From Algoriphagus hitonicola (GTDB taxonomy: Bacteria; Bacteroidota; Bacteroidia; Cytophagales; Cyclobacteriaceae): a stretch of DNA of 54,331 nucleotides. The position numbers and the translations under genes are program-made. Position 1 is the first letter of the stretch, and each line of letters opens with the position of its first letter. Below, piece after piece: positions 17,009 to 25,833 of the stretch. The stretch lies in contig NZ_FOPC01000019.1 in the NCBI RefSeq assembly GCF_900113375.1, positions 1 to 54,331 of the forward strand. The letters are read 5' to 3'. The notes beneath the pieces are model-generated. The model searched no databases and was not told the DNA's origin. It saw only the letters and a list, made by a program, of their open reading frames with translations.

Positions 17009-18556
17009 ATGAAGGGTATTTCATTTTGGTCTTGGTTTCTACTAGTGCTATCAGGTATCGTATTTATTGCGGGCCAGGATTTCTACAGCATCTATATACT
17101 CGATGAAGCCAAAAATGCCGAGGCTGCCCGCGAAATGTGGGAAAGCGGTAATTGGTTTAATCCTACTTTCAATGGTCAAGCCCGATATGATAAACCACCT
17201 CTTCACTATTTTTTCATGGGAGCAGCCTATTCTATTTTCGGTGTAGGGGAGTTTTCGGCACGGATTTTTTCAGGTATTTTCGGGTGGTTGACAGGGGTAA
17301 TGATTTTTTTGAAAGTCAGGAACCGGATTGATGAAAAAGCGGCTCAGGTATCGATTTTCTCGTTTATGGTCAGCGTGCAGTGTCTGATTCAGTTTCGAAT
17401 GGCGGTTCCGGACCCCTACTTGATTTTTTTCTTAACGGCTGCCTGTCTGGAGTTGGAAAATTACCTATTCAAATTAAACCATCCATTAAAATACCTACGA
17501 AGGGCCGCCTTGTTTTTGGGGTTGGCTTTTCTTGCCAAAGGCCCTGTAGCGGTGGCTTTGGTTGTGATCCCTCTGTTGGCTTACCTAATGTTACAGAGAT
17601 ACAGTCATCGGCTAAAACTCACACGTTTCTTTGATCCTTTGGCCATTATCCTATTTTTTGGCATCGGTCTTTCATGGTATGTCGGTGTGTATTTCTTGAA
17701 TAGTGGGGAATGGCTGGAGGAGTTCTTTTTTACCCACAACCTCAACCGCTACTCCTCCCCGATGGAGGGTCACCGTGGGCCTTTTTATTTACCACTGGTA
17801 TACTGTATCCTAGGGTTTTTTCCAAGTTCACTGATATTGTTTTCCTCGTGGAGATTGAGATATTATGACATTCGCAGAAAGCCCCTGATACTTTGGTCTA
17901 TCCTTTATGTGGCCTTTGTTATTTTGTTTTTTTCCTTCGCAAGCACCAAGCTTCCCCATTATATCGCTCCTGCATTTCCTTTTTTAGCTATTTTGATTGG
18001 TAGCCAGTTTTATACTAGACCCAGCAATCTGTTTTTTAATTTGGTGACTACTATTGGTGCCTTGCTACTATTGGTTTTACCCTTTGCTGTTTTCTTTACT
18101 CAGGATTATCAGAGAAGTTATTTCGGGGAAATATTTCCTTTAGTTTGGGTAATATTTCCAGCGCTATTTGGATTAATCTCAATTTTTTTCGTGTTACAAA
18201 AAGTAAAATCATTGGCTTATTTTTCTTTGGGCTTGGGTTTTTTTGGTTTGGCGGTTTGGTTGATGGGCCAGTTGCTGCACGCCATAGATGTCCAAAATCC
18301 GGTAATCCGGTCAAAAGTCTACTGGGAGAATGGGCCTAGACTTTACTATTGGAAAAAGATGAATCCTGCTTTTCCTTTTCAAGCTAGGAGAATTATTCCA
18401 GCTTGGAATGAATCAGCGGGAAATGAGGCATTGGTCATCACCGACCGTAAGGTTTTGGACTCCTTTCCTTACCCCTATGAAGTGGTTTTCCAGGGGAAAG
18501 ATATCTTTGAGGGAACAGAAACGATTTTGATCAGACCGAAATCTCCGGGTTTTTAA
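17009..18556 (+). CDS. ArnT-like glycosyltransferase (GT-C, PMT_2/GT83 type)
   Basis: 515 aa with about 11-12 membrane segments. The first periplasmic loop has the acidic motif DEAKNAEAAREM (residues about 32-43) and later RYDKPPLHYFF, both typical of ArnT/PMT_2-type enzymes that move a sugar from polyprenyl phosphate to lipid A or another envelope acceptor. The acceptor here is unknown. It runs convergently into the PAP2 phosphatase gene, overlapping its end by 26 bp; both could act on polyprenyl-linked sugars and their lipid carriers, which is inference. Confidence 0.82.
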   Translation: MKGISFWSWFLLVLSGIVFIAGQDFYSIYILDEAKNAEAAREMWESGNWFNPTFNGQARYDKPPLHYFFMGAAYSIFGVGEFSARIFSGIFGWLTGVMIFLKVRNRIDEKAAQVSIFSFMVSVQCLIQFRMAVPDPYLIFFLTAACLELENYLFKLNHPLKYLRRAALFLGLAFLAKGPVAVALVVIPLLAYLMLQRYSHRLKLTRFFDPLAIILFFGIGLSWYVGVYFLNSGEWLEEFFFTHNLNRYSSPMEGHRGPFYLPLVYCILGFFPSSLILFSSWRLRYYDIRRKPLILWSILYVAFVILFFSFASTKLPHYIAPAFPFLAILIGSQFYTRPSNLFFNLVTTIGALLLLVLPFAVFFTQDYQRSYFGEIFPLVWVIFPALFGLISIFFVLQKVKSLAYFSLGLGFFGLAVWLMGQLLHAIDVQNPVIRSKVYWENGPRLYYWKKMNPAFPFQARRIIPAWNESAGNEALVITDRKVLDSFPYPYEVVFQGKDIFEGTETILIRPKSPGF

Positions 18557-19232
18557 TAGGAGTAGTAGTTCTTTTGGATTTCCCAAAACTAATAAAGGCA
18601 AGTAGGGAGCAATTTAATTTTTTACTTGGGAAAAACTGAAAATATAGGACTCTACCCATCCAAGCAGATAGAATACCTAGGGCAGCACCAGCAAAAACGT
18701 CTACAAAAAAATGCTGCATGAGATACACCCTGCTTAAAGCCACTAAGAATCCGGCTGATAAGAACAGCAACTGAAAATGTTTCTTTCGACTAAAAATAAT
18801 CATGAGACTGGCAGCAATCATCAGCCCTGTGGCTGTGTGGCCAGATGGAAATGAATTCCAATGATGAAGCTCTACACCTGGAATCTGATAAAATGAGACC
18901 TCCTTTAGGTATTCAGCGGGTCGCGGCATCCCCTTGAAAAGAGCATGTTTGGTAATCAAAATAAGGATGGTCTGAACAATAGCCGCTAAACTCATAAACA
19001 GGGCAAAGGAAACTTTTCTTAAGGCCAAAATTGGTAAAATCAACAATAATATGATCATGTCACCCAGATGAGTCAAGGTGCTAAAGAATAGATCAAAAAG
19101 TGGGTGGTGATATTGGTTTAAAAAAAGCTCGGGAGTACCTTTTGGAAACAAAAAGGTAGCTAAGCCCAAAAATAACACCAGTGCAAAAGCAAAGATTTGA
19201 ATCTTACTGATTGAGTTTTTTTTACTTCTCAC
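18531..19232 (-). CDS. PAP2-family membrane phosphatase
   Basis: 233 aa with about six membrane segments. The three PAP2 motifs are present: K...RP in KGMPRPAEY, PSGH in WNSFPSGHTATG, and SR....H..D in SRVYLMQHFFVDVFAG. Family members dephosphorylate lipids such as undecaprenyl pyrophosphate, phosphatidylglycerol phosphate or lipid A. The substrate cannot be told from sequence alone. Confidence 0.87.
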   Translation of the reverse strand: MRSKKNSISKIQIFAFALVLFLGLATFLFPKGTPELFLNQYHHPLFDLFFSTLTHLGDMIILLLILPILALRKVSFALFMSLAAIVQTILILITKHALFKGMPRPAEYLKEVSFYQIPGVELHHWNSFPSGHTATGLMIAASLMIIFSRKKHFQLLFLSAGFLVALSRVYLMQHFFVDVFAGAALGILSAWMGRVLYFQFFPSKKLNCSLLAFISFGKSKRTTTPIKNPEISV

Positions 19233-19408
19233 GTCAGCAAGATAGCTGCCCAGCTTTGCCTTAGAATTAGCTATTCATGAAATAAATTAGAAGTTAAGTC
19301 TTTTGAGTCGCCCAATTTTTTAAGTCTATATTACAGGAATTGAAAGAATGACAAAGTTTGAGTAACAAAGCTCCAAAGTTATCCTAAGAATAAGGTCCAA
19401 TTAAGCAA

Positions 19409-19978
19409 TCATTCAAAAAAATAGACTACCAGCATTTGGCAGGGAGTTTTTCCAGAATTAACTGGATTATGAGCCAAGCGGCCATTGAATAGCATGGAGT
19501 CTCCAGCCTCTAACTGGATCACCTGATCTTCAAACTGGTATTCTACCGACCCCGATATGATGTATTTGTATTCATAGGCTTCTGTTTGGACAAAGTCACG
19601 GTTTGAACCGGGCTGAATTTCCAGAAGCACGATATCAATGGTAGTTTCCTTCACTTTTTTGGTGAATATTCGAAAATAATCGTACCCGCTAGCGGGTTCC
19701 TTTTCAAAATGCTCATAGTCAGATCTTCGTTTCACCAAGATGGGGGCCTCGCGTCCATGCAAACTGAGTTCATTGAAAAACTCATCTAAATCCACTTCCA
19801 AGGCTTTGATGATCTGAATCAACACCATCAAGGAAGGAATCGTCCTTCCGTTTTCAATTTGAGAGATCAGTCCTTTGGTCACTCCTGCCCGATCGGCAAT
19901 ATCCTGAAGCGTAAATGTTTTTTCCTTCCGAATCCGCTTGATTTTTTCACTGATCTGAACGATTACTTCTTGTTCCAT
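19409..19978 (-). CDS. XRE-family regulator with cupin domain
   Basis: 189 aa. The N-terminal HTH spans residues about 8-65 (FTLQDIADRAGVTKGLISQI, GRTIPSL). The C-terminal half is a cupin (YEYKYIISGSVEYQFEDQ, LEAGDSMLFNGRLAHNP) that probably binds a small effector. It lies downstream of the FAD oxidase gene of the phosphonate locus, on the same strand with a 77-bp gap, which suggests it controls that locus. A TTGTTT...AGTA sequence occurs both in front of it (20001-20020) and in the divergent phosphonate promoter region (23282-23302). Confidence 0.87.
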   Translation of the reverse strand: MEQEVIVQISEKIKRIRKEKTFTLQDIADRAGVTKGLISQIENGRTIPSLMVLIQIIKALEVDLDEFFNELSLHGREAPILVKRRSDYEHFEKEPASGYDYFRIFTKKVKETTIDIVLLEIQPGSNRDFVQTEAYEYKYIISGSVEYQFEDQVIQLEAGDSMLFNGRLAHNPVNSGKTPCQMLVVYFFE

Positions 19979-20055
19979 GCTTTTTAGGTGATAAGACGGG
20001 ACAAACTACTAAAAAACAAAGACACCCCCTGCCCCGTCAGTAAGAATTACTGGGT

Positions 20056-21177
20056 TCAAATTCCGTATTTTTTCACCACCTCCTCACCTAAGCCAAATGA
20101 AAGTGTCATTCCTGCCCCACCCAAGCCATTCACAATAATTTCTTGATCTGATACGGGATGAATCAACTCAGTTGCTCCATTGGTCATTTTTGGATAAATC
20201 CCATGCCAGGTAGAAGCTATACTCCAATCCTTAAATTCCGCAAATCCTTTTAAGTAATCGATGATCAGGTGATTGATTTTTTCCTGATCAAATGGGGATA
20301 AATCCAATCCATACTCGTGACTGTCTCCTATGGTTAATTCTCCCATTCCATTCTGAGAAACCATCACATGAATCCCCCATTCCAAAAGCTCCGGAAATTT
20401 TTTCTCGTAAACTTCCTTTAAGGCTCCAAGTGAGGGTGCCACCTCAAAACCTTTGTAATGAATAAAACTCAAGCCTGAACATAAGGGTGGTCCGATTCTC
20501 CAATTGTCGGGTTGTTTTACCAGCCTCGCCATCTGAAGTTTACACTTGGTAATCGGTAATTCTCTATAAACCTCCGGGTAAAGGATTTCAAAATCCGCTC
20601 CAGTACAAACATAAACCTGGTCAGCATCCCAAAATTCACGACCAGAATAGACCCTTCCTCCTTCGATTCGGGAAATCGCACAGCTCCAATGAAATGCTAC
20701 CCCCTCCTTTGCCAGGTATTGAGCCGTTTTAAAAATCGCCTCTCTGGGATCTACGATGACTTCTTCTTCGGTCCAAAGTGCCCCTTTTAATCCTCCGAGT
20801 TTGGCTGCAGGACTCTTTTGGCTCACTTCCTGAGCGCTTAAAACCTGGGCAGACTTTACTTCTGAGAGGGCCTGAGCATACTCCTCGACCACCTGCATTT
20901 CCAAATCGGTATAAGCCAAATGTAATGCCCCGGTTTGTTCGGCAAAAAAGCCGGCCTTTTGGCTTAAATCCAACCAAATTTCCCGACTTCGCATGGCCCG
21001 GTCAAAACGCAATCCCTGAGCCTGTCCCACGGGCCAAATCATCCCGAAATTTCGGACAGAAGCCCCTTGCGCTTTGGGATAACGATCAAATATGCTGACT
21101 TGAACCCCCGAGTTTTTCAAAGCCCTGGCGACAGCCAAGCCGACCACACCCGCACCGATGACAATAGCTTTCTTCAT
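20056..21177 (-). CDS. TIGR03364-type FAD-dependent oxidoreductase (aminophosphonate oxidation)
   Basis: 373 aa, DAO-type fold. The dinucleotide motif GAGVVG is at residues 8-13. ASVRNFGMIWPVGQ (about 39-52) is the signature of the phosphonate-associated subfamily (TIGR03364), and the FAD-closing motif NGLGGAGMTLSFGLGEE is at the C-terminus. Characterised relatives in phosphonate operons oxidise 2-aminoethylphosphonate or its N-methyl form to phosphonoacetaldehyde. The gene overlaps the stop of the DUF5690 gene by 4 bp and is the third gene of the operon 23205-20056. The next enzyme, a PhnX-like hydrolase, is in the same operon. Confidence 0.85.
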   Translation of the reverse strand: MKKAIVIGAGVVGLAVARALKNSGVQVSIFDRYPKAQGASVRNFGMIWPVGQAQGLRFDRAMRSREIWLDLSQKAGFFAEQTGALHLAYTDLEMQVVEEYAQALSEVKSAQVLSAQEVSQKSPAAKLGGLKGALWTEEEVIVDPREAIFKTAQYLAKEGVAFHWSCAISRIEGGRVYSGREFWDADQVYVCTGADFEILYPEVYRELPITKCKLQMARLVKQPDNWRIGPPLCSGLSFIHYKGFEVAPSLGALKEVYEKKFPELLEWGIHVMVSQNGMGELTIGDSHEYGLDLSPFDQEKINHLIIDYLKGFAEFKDWSIASTWHGIYPKMTNGATELIHPVSDQEIIVNGLGGAGMTLSFGLGEEVVKKYGI

Positions 21178-22490
21178 AATGTTTGAACCATTGGAATGGA
21201 TACTTTATTCTTTTTGCTTCTTATTTTTCTTTGAAAATAGACCAATGAAGCCCCCATCAGCACGAGTGACAATCCCATAAATAAGAAAATGATTTGAATG
21301 TAAAATTGTAGCCATGGGATCTCACTTAAAACGTCAAATTGCTTACCCATCAAAATCAAACTGGAACCCAAATACCCAAAGCTGTCCACCAGATACATCA
21401 GAAAACCCACATTGCTTGCACTTTTAAAAGAGGCAATTAAGCGCTCGAACAGCAAACAATTAAATGGGATATAAGCCATATAGACACCGGTACCTACCCC
21501 GACCATCCACCAATAGGGGTTCACATATCCGACCTGAAGTCCTAAGGTCACCAAAATGGCAAGCCCGCTACCCAAAAGGATTATCCAATGGTTTAGAAAA
21601 AATGCCTGAACATTGTTTTTTATCAATACCAATCCTGCCATCAGACTAAGAAGAACTAGTGTGATCGGGATTTCGGTTTGGGTAAGAATAGTTGGGGAAA
21701 CATCAATATTCAAGCCTGACCAGATTTCCACCACGAAATTATCCCGAAGGTCACGTAAGCTTGTCAGCATCATGTAAACCAAAATCAACAAGATAATTCC
21801 AAACCAATTTTCCAGGAAAAATCGCCTTCGCTGACTGAAATCCATGGCAGGGCGCGGACTTCTCAATTGCTTGTCCTCAGCACTAGGTTCGGGAATATGA
21901 TTGAGCAAGAAGACACTGATCACCATCAGAGGAAAGAAGATTCCAGCAGTAAAAAATGGCATCCATTTCTCAGAAACAGAGAAATCCTGCATCAATAAAA
22001 TACCGACTGACTTTACAAACCCCGAAGAAAACACAAAACTGGCCGCAAGCATAGCTCCCATCATTTCTGTAAATCTTCTCCCCTCCATGTAATGGAATAC
22101 GATACCCCAAATCAAACCCAGTGGAAAACCATTAAAAATGAAAAATAAGATTGAATAAGGGGCCGGAGCAATGGCAAAACCGAGTAAAGCCAACCAAGAA
22201 AAACCAATCAGCCCGATAATTAAATTAGCTCTTCCTTCTTTTTTTAACTCGGAAATCATCTTTATTCCGTAAAACTTGCTGGCCATATAGCCTAAGGTCT
22301 GTGCCAAAATCAACCAAACCTTCAAGTCCAGATCCAACAAATACTCCCCTTCAAAAGTAGCTGCTGCAAAGGGCTTACGAAATGCATACATACTACTATA
22401 GGTCAAAAAGCCCATTACCGCGGCAAAAAGACTCATGTGAAAGGAAGATATTCTCCTCAGAAAATTAAAAAGTGATGGAATTCTGTACAT
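21174..22490 (-). CDS. DUF5690 MFS-like membrane protein, candidate phosphonate carrier
   Basis: 438 aa with about 12 membrane segments, arranged like a major-facilitator protein with a central loop (about residues 195-215). The first helix carries FLTYSSMYAFRKPF, reminiscent of the Y..RK.F motif of the organophosphate:phosphate antiporters (GlpT/UhpT class). It sits between the phosphonatase-like gene (1-bp gap) and the FAD oxidase gene (4-bp overlap), so all three should be translated together. An import role for aminophosphonate or export of product is inference; the family has no established function known to me. Confidence 0.8.
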   Translation of the reverse strand: MYRIPSLFNFLRRISSFHMSLFAAVMGFLTYSSMYAFRKPFAAATFEGEYLLDLDLKVWLILAQTLGYMASKFYGIKMISELKKEGRANLIIGLIGFSWLALLGFAIAPAPYSILFFIFNGFPLGLIWGIVFHYMEGRRFTEMMGAMLAASFVFSSGFVKSVGILLMQDFSVSEKWMPFFTAGIFFPLMVISVFLLNHIPEPSAEDKQLRSPRPAMDFSQRRRFFLENWFGIILLILVYMMLTSLRDLRDNFVVEIWSGLNIDVSPTILTQTEIPITLVLLSLMAGLVLIKNNVQAFFLNHWIILLGSGLAILVTLGLQVGYVNPYWWMVGVGTGVYMAYIPFNCLLFERLIASFKSASNVGFLMYLVDSFGYLGSSLILMGKQFDVLSEIPWLQFYIQIIFLFMGLSLVLMGASLVYFQRKIRSKKNKVSIPMVQTL

Positions 22491-22491
22491 T

Positions 22492-23205
22492 TTACTCCTT
22501 CAAGGAAAGTTCGTATTCCTGAATAATTTCCAGTACCCCTCTTAAATTCTCAGCAATGTGAGTGGGCCGATGTGAAATCAATTCCTCTTTGGAATAGGCA
22601 CCCCCTGTCACCCCAATACTCATTAAACATCCGGCCTGATGTCCTTCATGAATATCCACTTCCGTATCGCCGATTTTGATCACGGATTTCGGATCACTAA
22701 TCCCCAGTTGGCGCATGATCTTTTGGATCATAAATGAAAAAGGCCGGCCTTTGGGGACCTCATCACTGGCAGCCGTAGCATGCACTAATTGACCATCAGA
22801 CCAACCCACCCGACGTAAAATGATATCGGTGATGTCTCTGCTAAAACCAGTATCCAGGGCTACCTTTATTCCCATTTCAGCTAAAGCAGTAAAAACTTCC
22901 TCGGCATCTTCCTTGGGACGAATGGCGGTATCGTTTGAATAATGATCTACCATTCTCTGAACAAAATCCGAGTGAATGCTATCTATGAATGAATCCGTGA
23001 TTTTTTTCGGGTCCCTCTCATGGATTTGAAGTAATTCCCGGATAGCCTGGGGTTTGGAGTACCCCATTTTCTCATTGGCCTCCTGAAGCGTCACTTCTGG
23101 ATATCCGGCCTGATTTAACGCGTGTTGAAATGCACGGGCCACGTTGTTTTCATCGTGGATAGTAGTTCCGGCCATATCAAAAACAGCCAGTTGAATTTTA
23201 GGCAT
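22492..23205 (-). CDS. PhnX-like HAD hydrolase (phosphonoacetaldehyde hydrolase family)
   Basis: 237 aa, cytosolic HAD protein. Motif I is FDMAGTT: nucleophile Asp10 and Ala in place of the usual second Asp (Ala12), as in true phosphonatases (FDWAGTT). The cap has MGYSKPQAIREL; Lys51 aligns with the Schiff-base lysine of PhnX (MGLLKID). Motif II is LDTGFS, and motif III/IV is VIKIGDTEVDIHEG. It belongs to the phosphonatase-like subfamily TIGR03351. It should cleave phosphonoacetaldehyde to acetaldehyde and phosphate, taking the product of the downstream FAD oxidase. First gene of the operon; substrate not proven. Confidence 0.85.
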   Translation of the reverse strand: MPKIQLAVFDMAGTTIHDENNVARAFQHALNQAGYPEVTLQEANEKMGYSKPQAIRELLQIHERDPKKITDSFIDSIHSDFVQRMVDHYSNDTAIRPKEDAEEVFTALAEMGIKVALDTGFSRDITDIILRRVGWSDGQLVHATAASDEVPKGRPFSFMIQKIMRQLGISDPKSVIKIGDTEVDIHEGHQAGCLMSIGVTGGAYSKEELISHRPTHIAENLRGVLEIIQEYELSLKE

Positions 23206-23579
23206 AATTCTCTATTAACAGTAGAAAAGGAAAGGAAATCACTATCGACCTCCCTTCCCCTCTCAGACAAAACCAATTTACTTGTTTAGTAAAATTAAAC
23301 AATGGTAAAAAAATCTCAAAAATCACCGGGTTACTTTTCTGTTAAGATAATCAATAGAAATTCAAAAAAATATAATAAAGGCAGGGTTATAAAAGGTTGA
23401 CTTGTTGCCTAATACGAAAAATTACTCGAAACTTCAGAGAATAATTTCCTTATCATACTCATAGACAGATACATGAATTGATTCTTACCAAGAAATGGTG
23501 AATTTCAAAAAAGTTTAACATCAATTCCATCAATCTTGATTTTAAATTCAATTATTTAGTATTTATAAACAATTCTAAA
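23206..23579. other. Divergent promoter region of the phosphonate locus
   Basis: 374 bp, very AT-rich. It separates the HAD/DUF5690/oxidase operon (minus) from the PhnZ-like gene (plus). It includes the inverted repeat at 23282-23302. No small gene is evident. Confidence 0.5.
23282..23302. promoter_or_regulatory. Candidate operator in the phosphonate promoter
   Basis: Perfect 7-bp inverted repeat TTGTTTA (23282-23288) / TAAACAA (23296-23302), spacer GTAAAAT, about 80 bp upstream of the HAD gene start. A related TTGTTT..AGTA element precedes the XRE-cupin gene. Binding by that regulator is a guess. Confidence 0.4.
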
Positions 23580-24185
23580 ATGAATCTTTCCCATCTCAGC
23601 ATCGATCAAAAACTGGATTTGATATTTAATCTATACGATAAGCATGGAAATGAGGATTACATTGGAGAGCCAGTATCTCAACTGGAACACATGTACCAAT
23701 CCGCCCTGCTTGCCCAATCGGAAGGCAGGGATGAACAGGTCGTCTTGGCAGCATTTTTTCATGATATTGGCCATTTAATCACTCATTTGATAAAGACAGA
23801 TTCAATGAGCGGATTTGGAGTCAAACGTCATGAAATAATCGGCGCAAATTTTCTTAGAGAATTGGGCTTTCCCGAAAAAATTGCGCTCCTAGTTGAAAAC
23901 CATGTGCAGGCCAAACGCTATCTCACGTTTATATCTCCCGATTATTATCAACTGTTATCGGAAGCGAGCAGACAAACCTTACGCTATCAAGGAGGCCCCA
24001 TGAACGAAAAGGAAGCTCAAGATTTTGAGAATCATGAGCTTTTTAAACTTTCGCTGGCAATGAGAAAATGGGATGAAGAAGCCAAAGAAGAAAATATTCC
24101 CGTAGGTAACCTTCACACCTTTCGGGAAATGGCCTTTCATATCCTCTCTACTGCTTCGGATTCTGAAAAGAAATCTGATCTATAA
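23580..24185 (+). CDS. PhnZ-like HD-domain oxygenase (phosphonate C-P cleavage)
   Basis: 201 aa. Residues that bind the mixed-valent di-iron site of PhnZ are in place: His37, His61-Asp62 (FFHDIGH), His84, His108, Asp165. The substrate-lid pair is also present, Tyr27 and Glu30 in DYIGEPVSQLEH. Family TIGR03276. PhnZ splits (R)-1-hydroxy-2-aminoethylphosphonate to glycine and phosphate. Its usual partner, the 2-oxoglutarate oxygenase PhnY, is not in the window, so the hydroxylated substrate must come from elsewhere or be imported. Transcribed divergently from the phosphonate operon; its end overlaps the convergent metallophosphoesterase gene by 38 bp. Confidence 0.87.
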   Translation: MNLSHLSIDQKLDLIFNLYDKHGNEDYIGEPVSQLEHMYQSALLAQSEGRDEQVVLAAFFHDIGHLITHLIKTDSMSGFGVKRHEIIGANFLRELGFPEKIALLVENHVQAKRYLTFISPDYYQLLSEASRQTLRYQGGPMNEKEAQDFENHELFKLSLAMRKWDEEAKEENIPVGNLHTFREMAFHILSTASDSEKKSDL

Positions 24186-25833
24186 GTTGACCCGATGTAT
24201 CATAGACCCTCAGATTGACCTTGGTACTATCAAAATCGGCTATTCCAAAGTGATGGGTCTTGATTAATCTATCCATCTCAGGATAGGAGGACTTTTCTCC
24301 GATCGGTTCCAGACTCCCACCTGCACCTCCAAAAATCAAAAAATGAACCGGATGTCCTGAATAAACTCCGGTCAAGCGCTCATAATCATGGGTATGTCCC
24401 GAAAGGACGATATCGATTAATCCCGAGTGAAAATAAGGCTCAAGCAACTTTCGCAAGCTCTCCTCTCCATGGTACCCCGGCCAGCCTTGGGAAAAAGGAG
24501 GCTGATGAACTGCAATTATTTTCCATGATGACTCGATCCAGTGCCTTGAATTTAGGATGCTATCCAACCACAATTTCTGCGCTGAATCATCAGGTAGCCC
24601 AACTGGAAAAAAAGTATTGGGATCGAGCGTGATTATTCCCACCTGCCCAATCCTATGAAAACCATAGGTGGTTTGATTTTCCGAAAGCAGGTATTTTTCA
24701 AAGGCCGATGCCCGCATATCTTCATAATACCCATCATAATCATGATTTCCGGGAACAAAAAGCTGAGGGCTGTTCATGGCAACCACTGTTTGCAAAAAGC
24801 GGGGATAGACCCAATATTCGGATCCATTATTAACCAAATCTCCCAAACCTATACTCAGATCGGGTTGATGCTCTCCAATTTTTGAGGCAATTTTTCGAAA
24901 TGTATCCCATCCTCCCTGTGGATCTCCCCATATGGCTAAGCTTACTTTTTCTTTTCTTTTTCTTTCCAAAATCTGAAATTCACCCAAGTAAGCCTTCTCC
25001 TGATAAAGTTGAAATGAACCGGAGTATTCGGAATCCAAATTCCAAGTAAAAACATTGTTTTCGGAGCTAACTTCTACTCGTTTACCATTATCGAACTGAA
25101 TCCAGGCCTTCCCGTCCTGTTCACTTACCCAGCGCAAAAAAACTTGACCATTCTCTCCCAAGATTTGGACCGGTTCTGTGAATAAAATCGGATAAACGGC
25201 TAATATCTCATCTCGTGTCTGAGCATCCATTTCCTTTAGTTGGCTTTTCAACTCCCTATCCTGAATCAATGCAGCTTTTCGCTCAGAAAGTAAGATTTTC
25301 CAGGCTTCCTCCCTTATGTCGCGCCATTTTTCAAAAGCAGCCTGATCCACAAAATGTACTTTTCGCAGACCTCCAGCCATGGCGTTGTTAATCACACGAA
25401 TAGTCAGTTGTGCTCTTCCAGATTCAGGAATCACAAAATAATCTCCTGGTTCAGATTTGGAGATCCGGCTCCCATTCCGCCAAACCTGTGCTCCGTCATC
25501 GGCATCCACATACAGAATTCCCTTTTCCAATTCTCCCTGCCATTGATACCAGTAAGACTGATTTGGAAAACTCAAGCGATGTGGCAAGCAGACGGATTCT
25601 CCTTTATTTTTCCAGATAGGCACATCTTGCTGTATTCCCTGAACCGAATCCCTTCCCATAAATACCCAATTGGAATCCAGTGAATTGCTTAATTTCAGTA
25701 AAGAGTGCTGCTTATTGAAATCACTAATCCACTCCGAGTCCGAAAAAAATACCTCTCCATAAGTTGGAGAGGTAGAGCTAGATTGACAACCGGCAAAATT
25801 CATCAGTAATAAAATCAAAAATAAGAGTCTCAT
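24148..25833 (-). CDS. Lipoprotein metallophosphoesterase (purple-acid-phosphatase-like)
   Basis: 561 aa. Lipoprotein signal with Cys16 (LMNFAGC), so anchored in the envelope. An N-terminal beta-rich half (about residues 20-295) is followed by a calcineurin-like catalytic domain with the metal motifs GDPQGG, GLGDLVNNG, VPGNHD, AVHQPPF and GHTHDYER. The first motif has DPQ where many phosphoesterases have DxH. It should release phosphate from organic esters at the cell surface or in the periplasm. The ATG overlaps the stop of the alkaline-phosphatase-family gene (25830) by 4 bp, making it the last gene of the susC-susD-phosphatase operon. Confidence 0.85.
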   Translation of the reverse strand: MRLLFLILLLMNFAGCQSSSTSPTYGEVFFSDSEWISDFNKQHSLLKLSNSLDSNWVFMGRDSVQGIQQDVPIWKNKGESVCLPHRLSFPNQSYWYQWQGELEKGILYVDADDGAQVWRNGSRISKSEPGDYFVIPESGRAQLTIRVINNAMAGGLRKVHFVDQAAFEKWRDIREEAWKILLSERKAALIQDRELKSQLKEMDAQTRDEILAVYPILFTEPVQILGENGQVFLRWVSEQDGKAWIQFDNGKRVEVSSENNVFTWNLDSEYSGSFQLYQEKAYLGEFQILERKRKEKVSLAIWGDPQGGWDTFRKIASKIGEHQPDLSIGLGDLVNNGSEYWVYPRFLQTVVAMNSPQLFVPGNHDYDGYYEDMRASAFEKYLLSENQTTYGFHRIGQVGIITLDPNTFFPVGLPDDSAQKLWLDSILNSRHWIESSWKIIAVHQPPFSQGWPGYHGEESLRKLLEPYFHSGLIDIVLSGHTHDYERLTGVYSGHPVHFLIFGGAGGSLEPIGEKSSYPEMDRLIKTHHFGIADFDSTKVNLRVYDTSGQLIDQISFQNPKQ

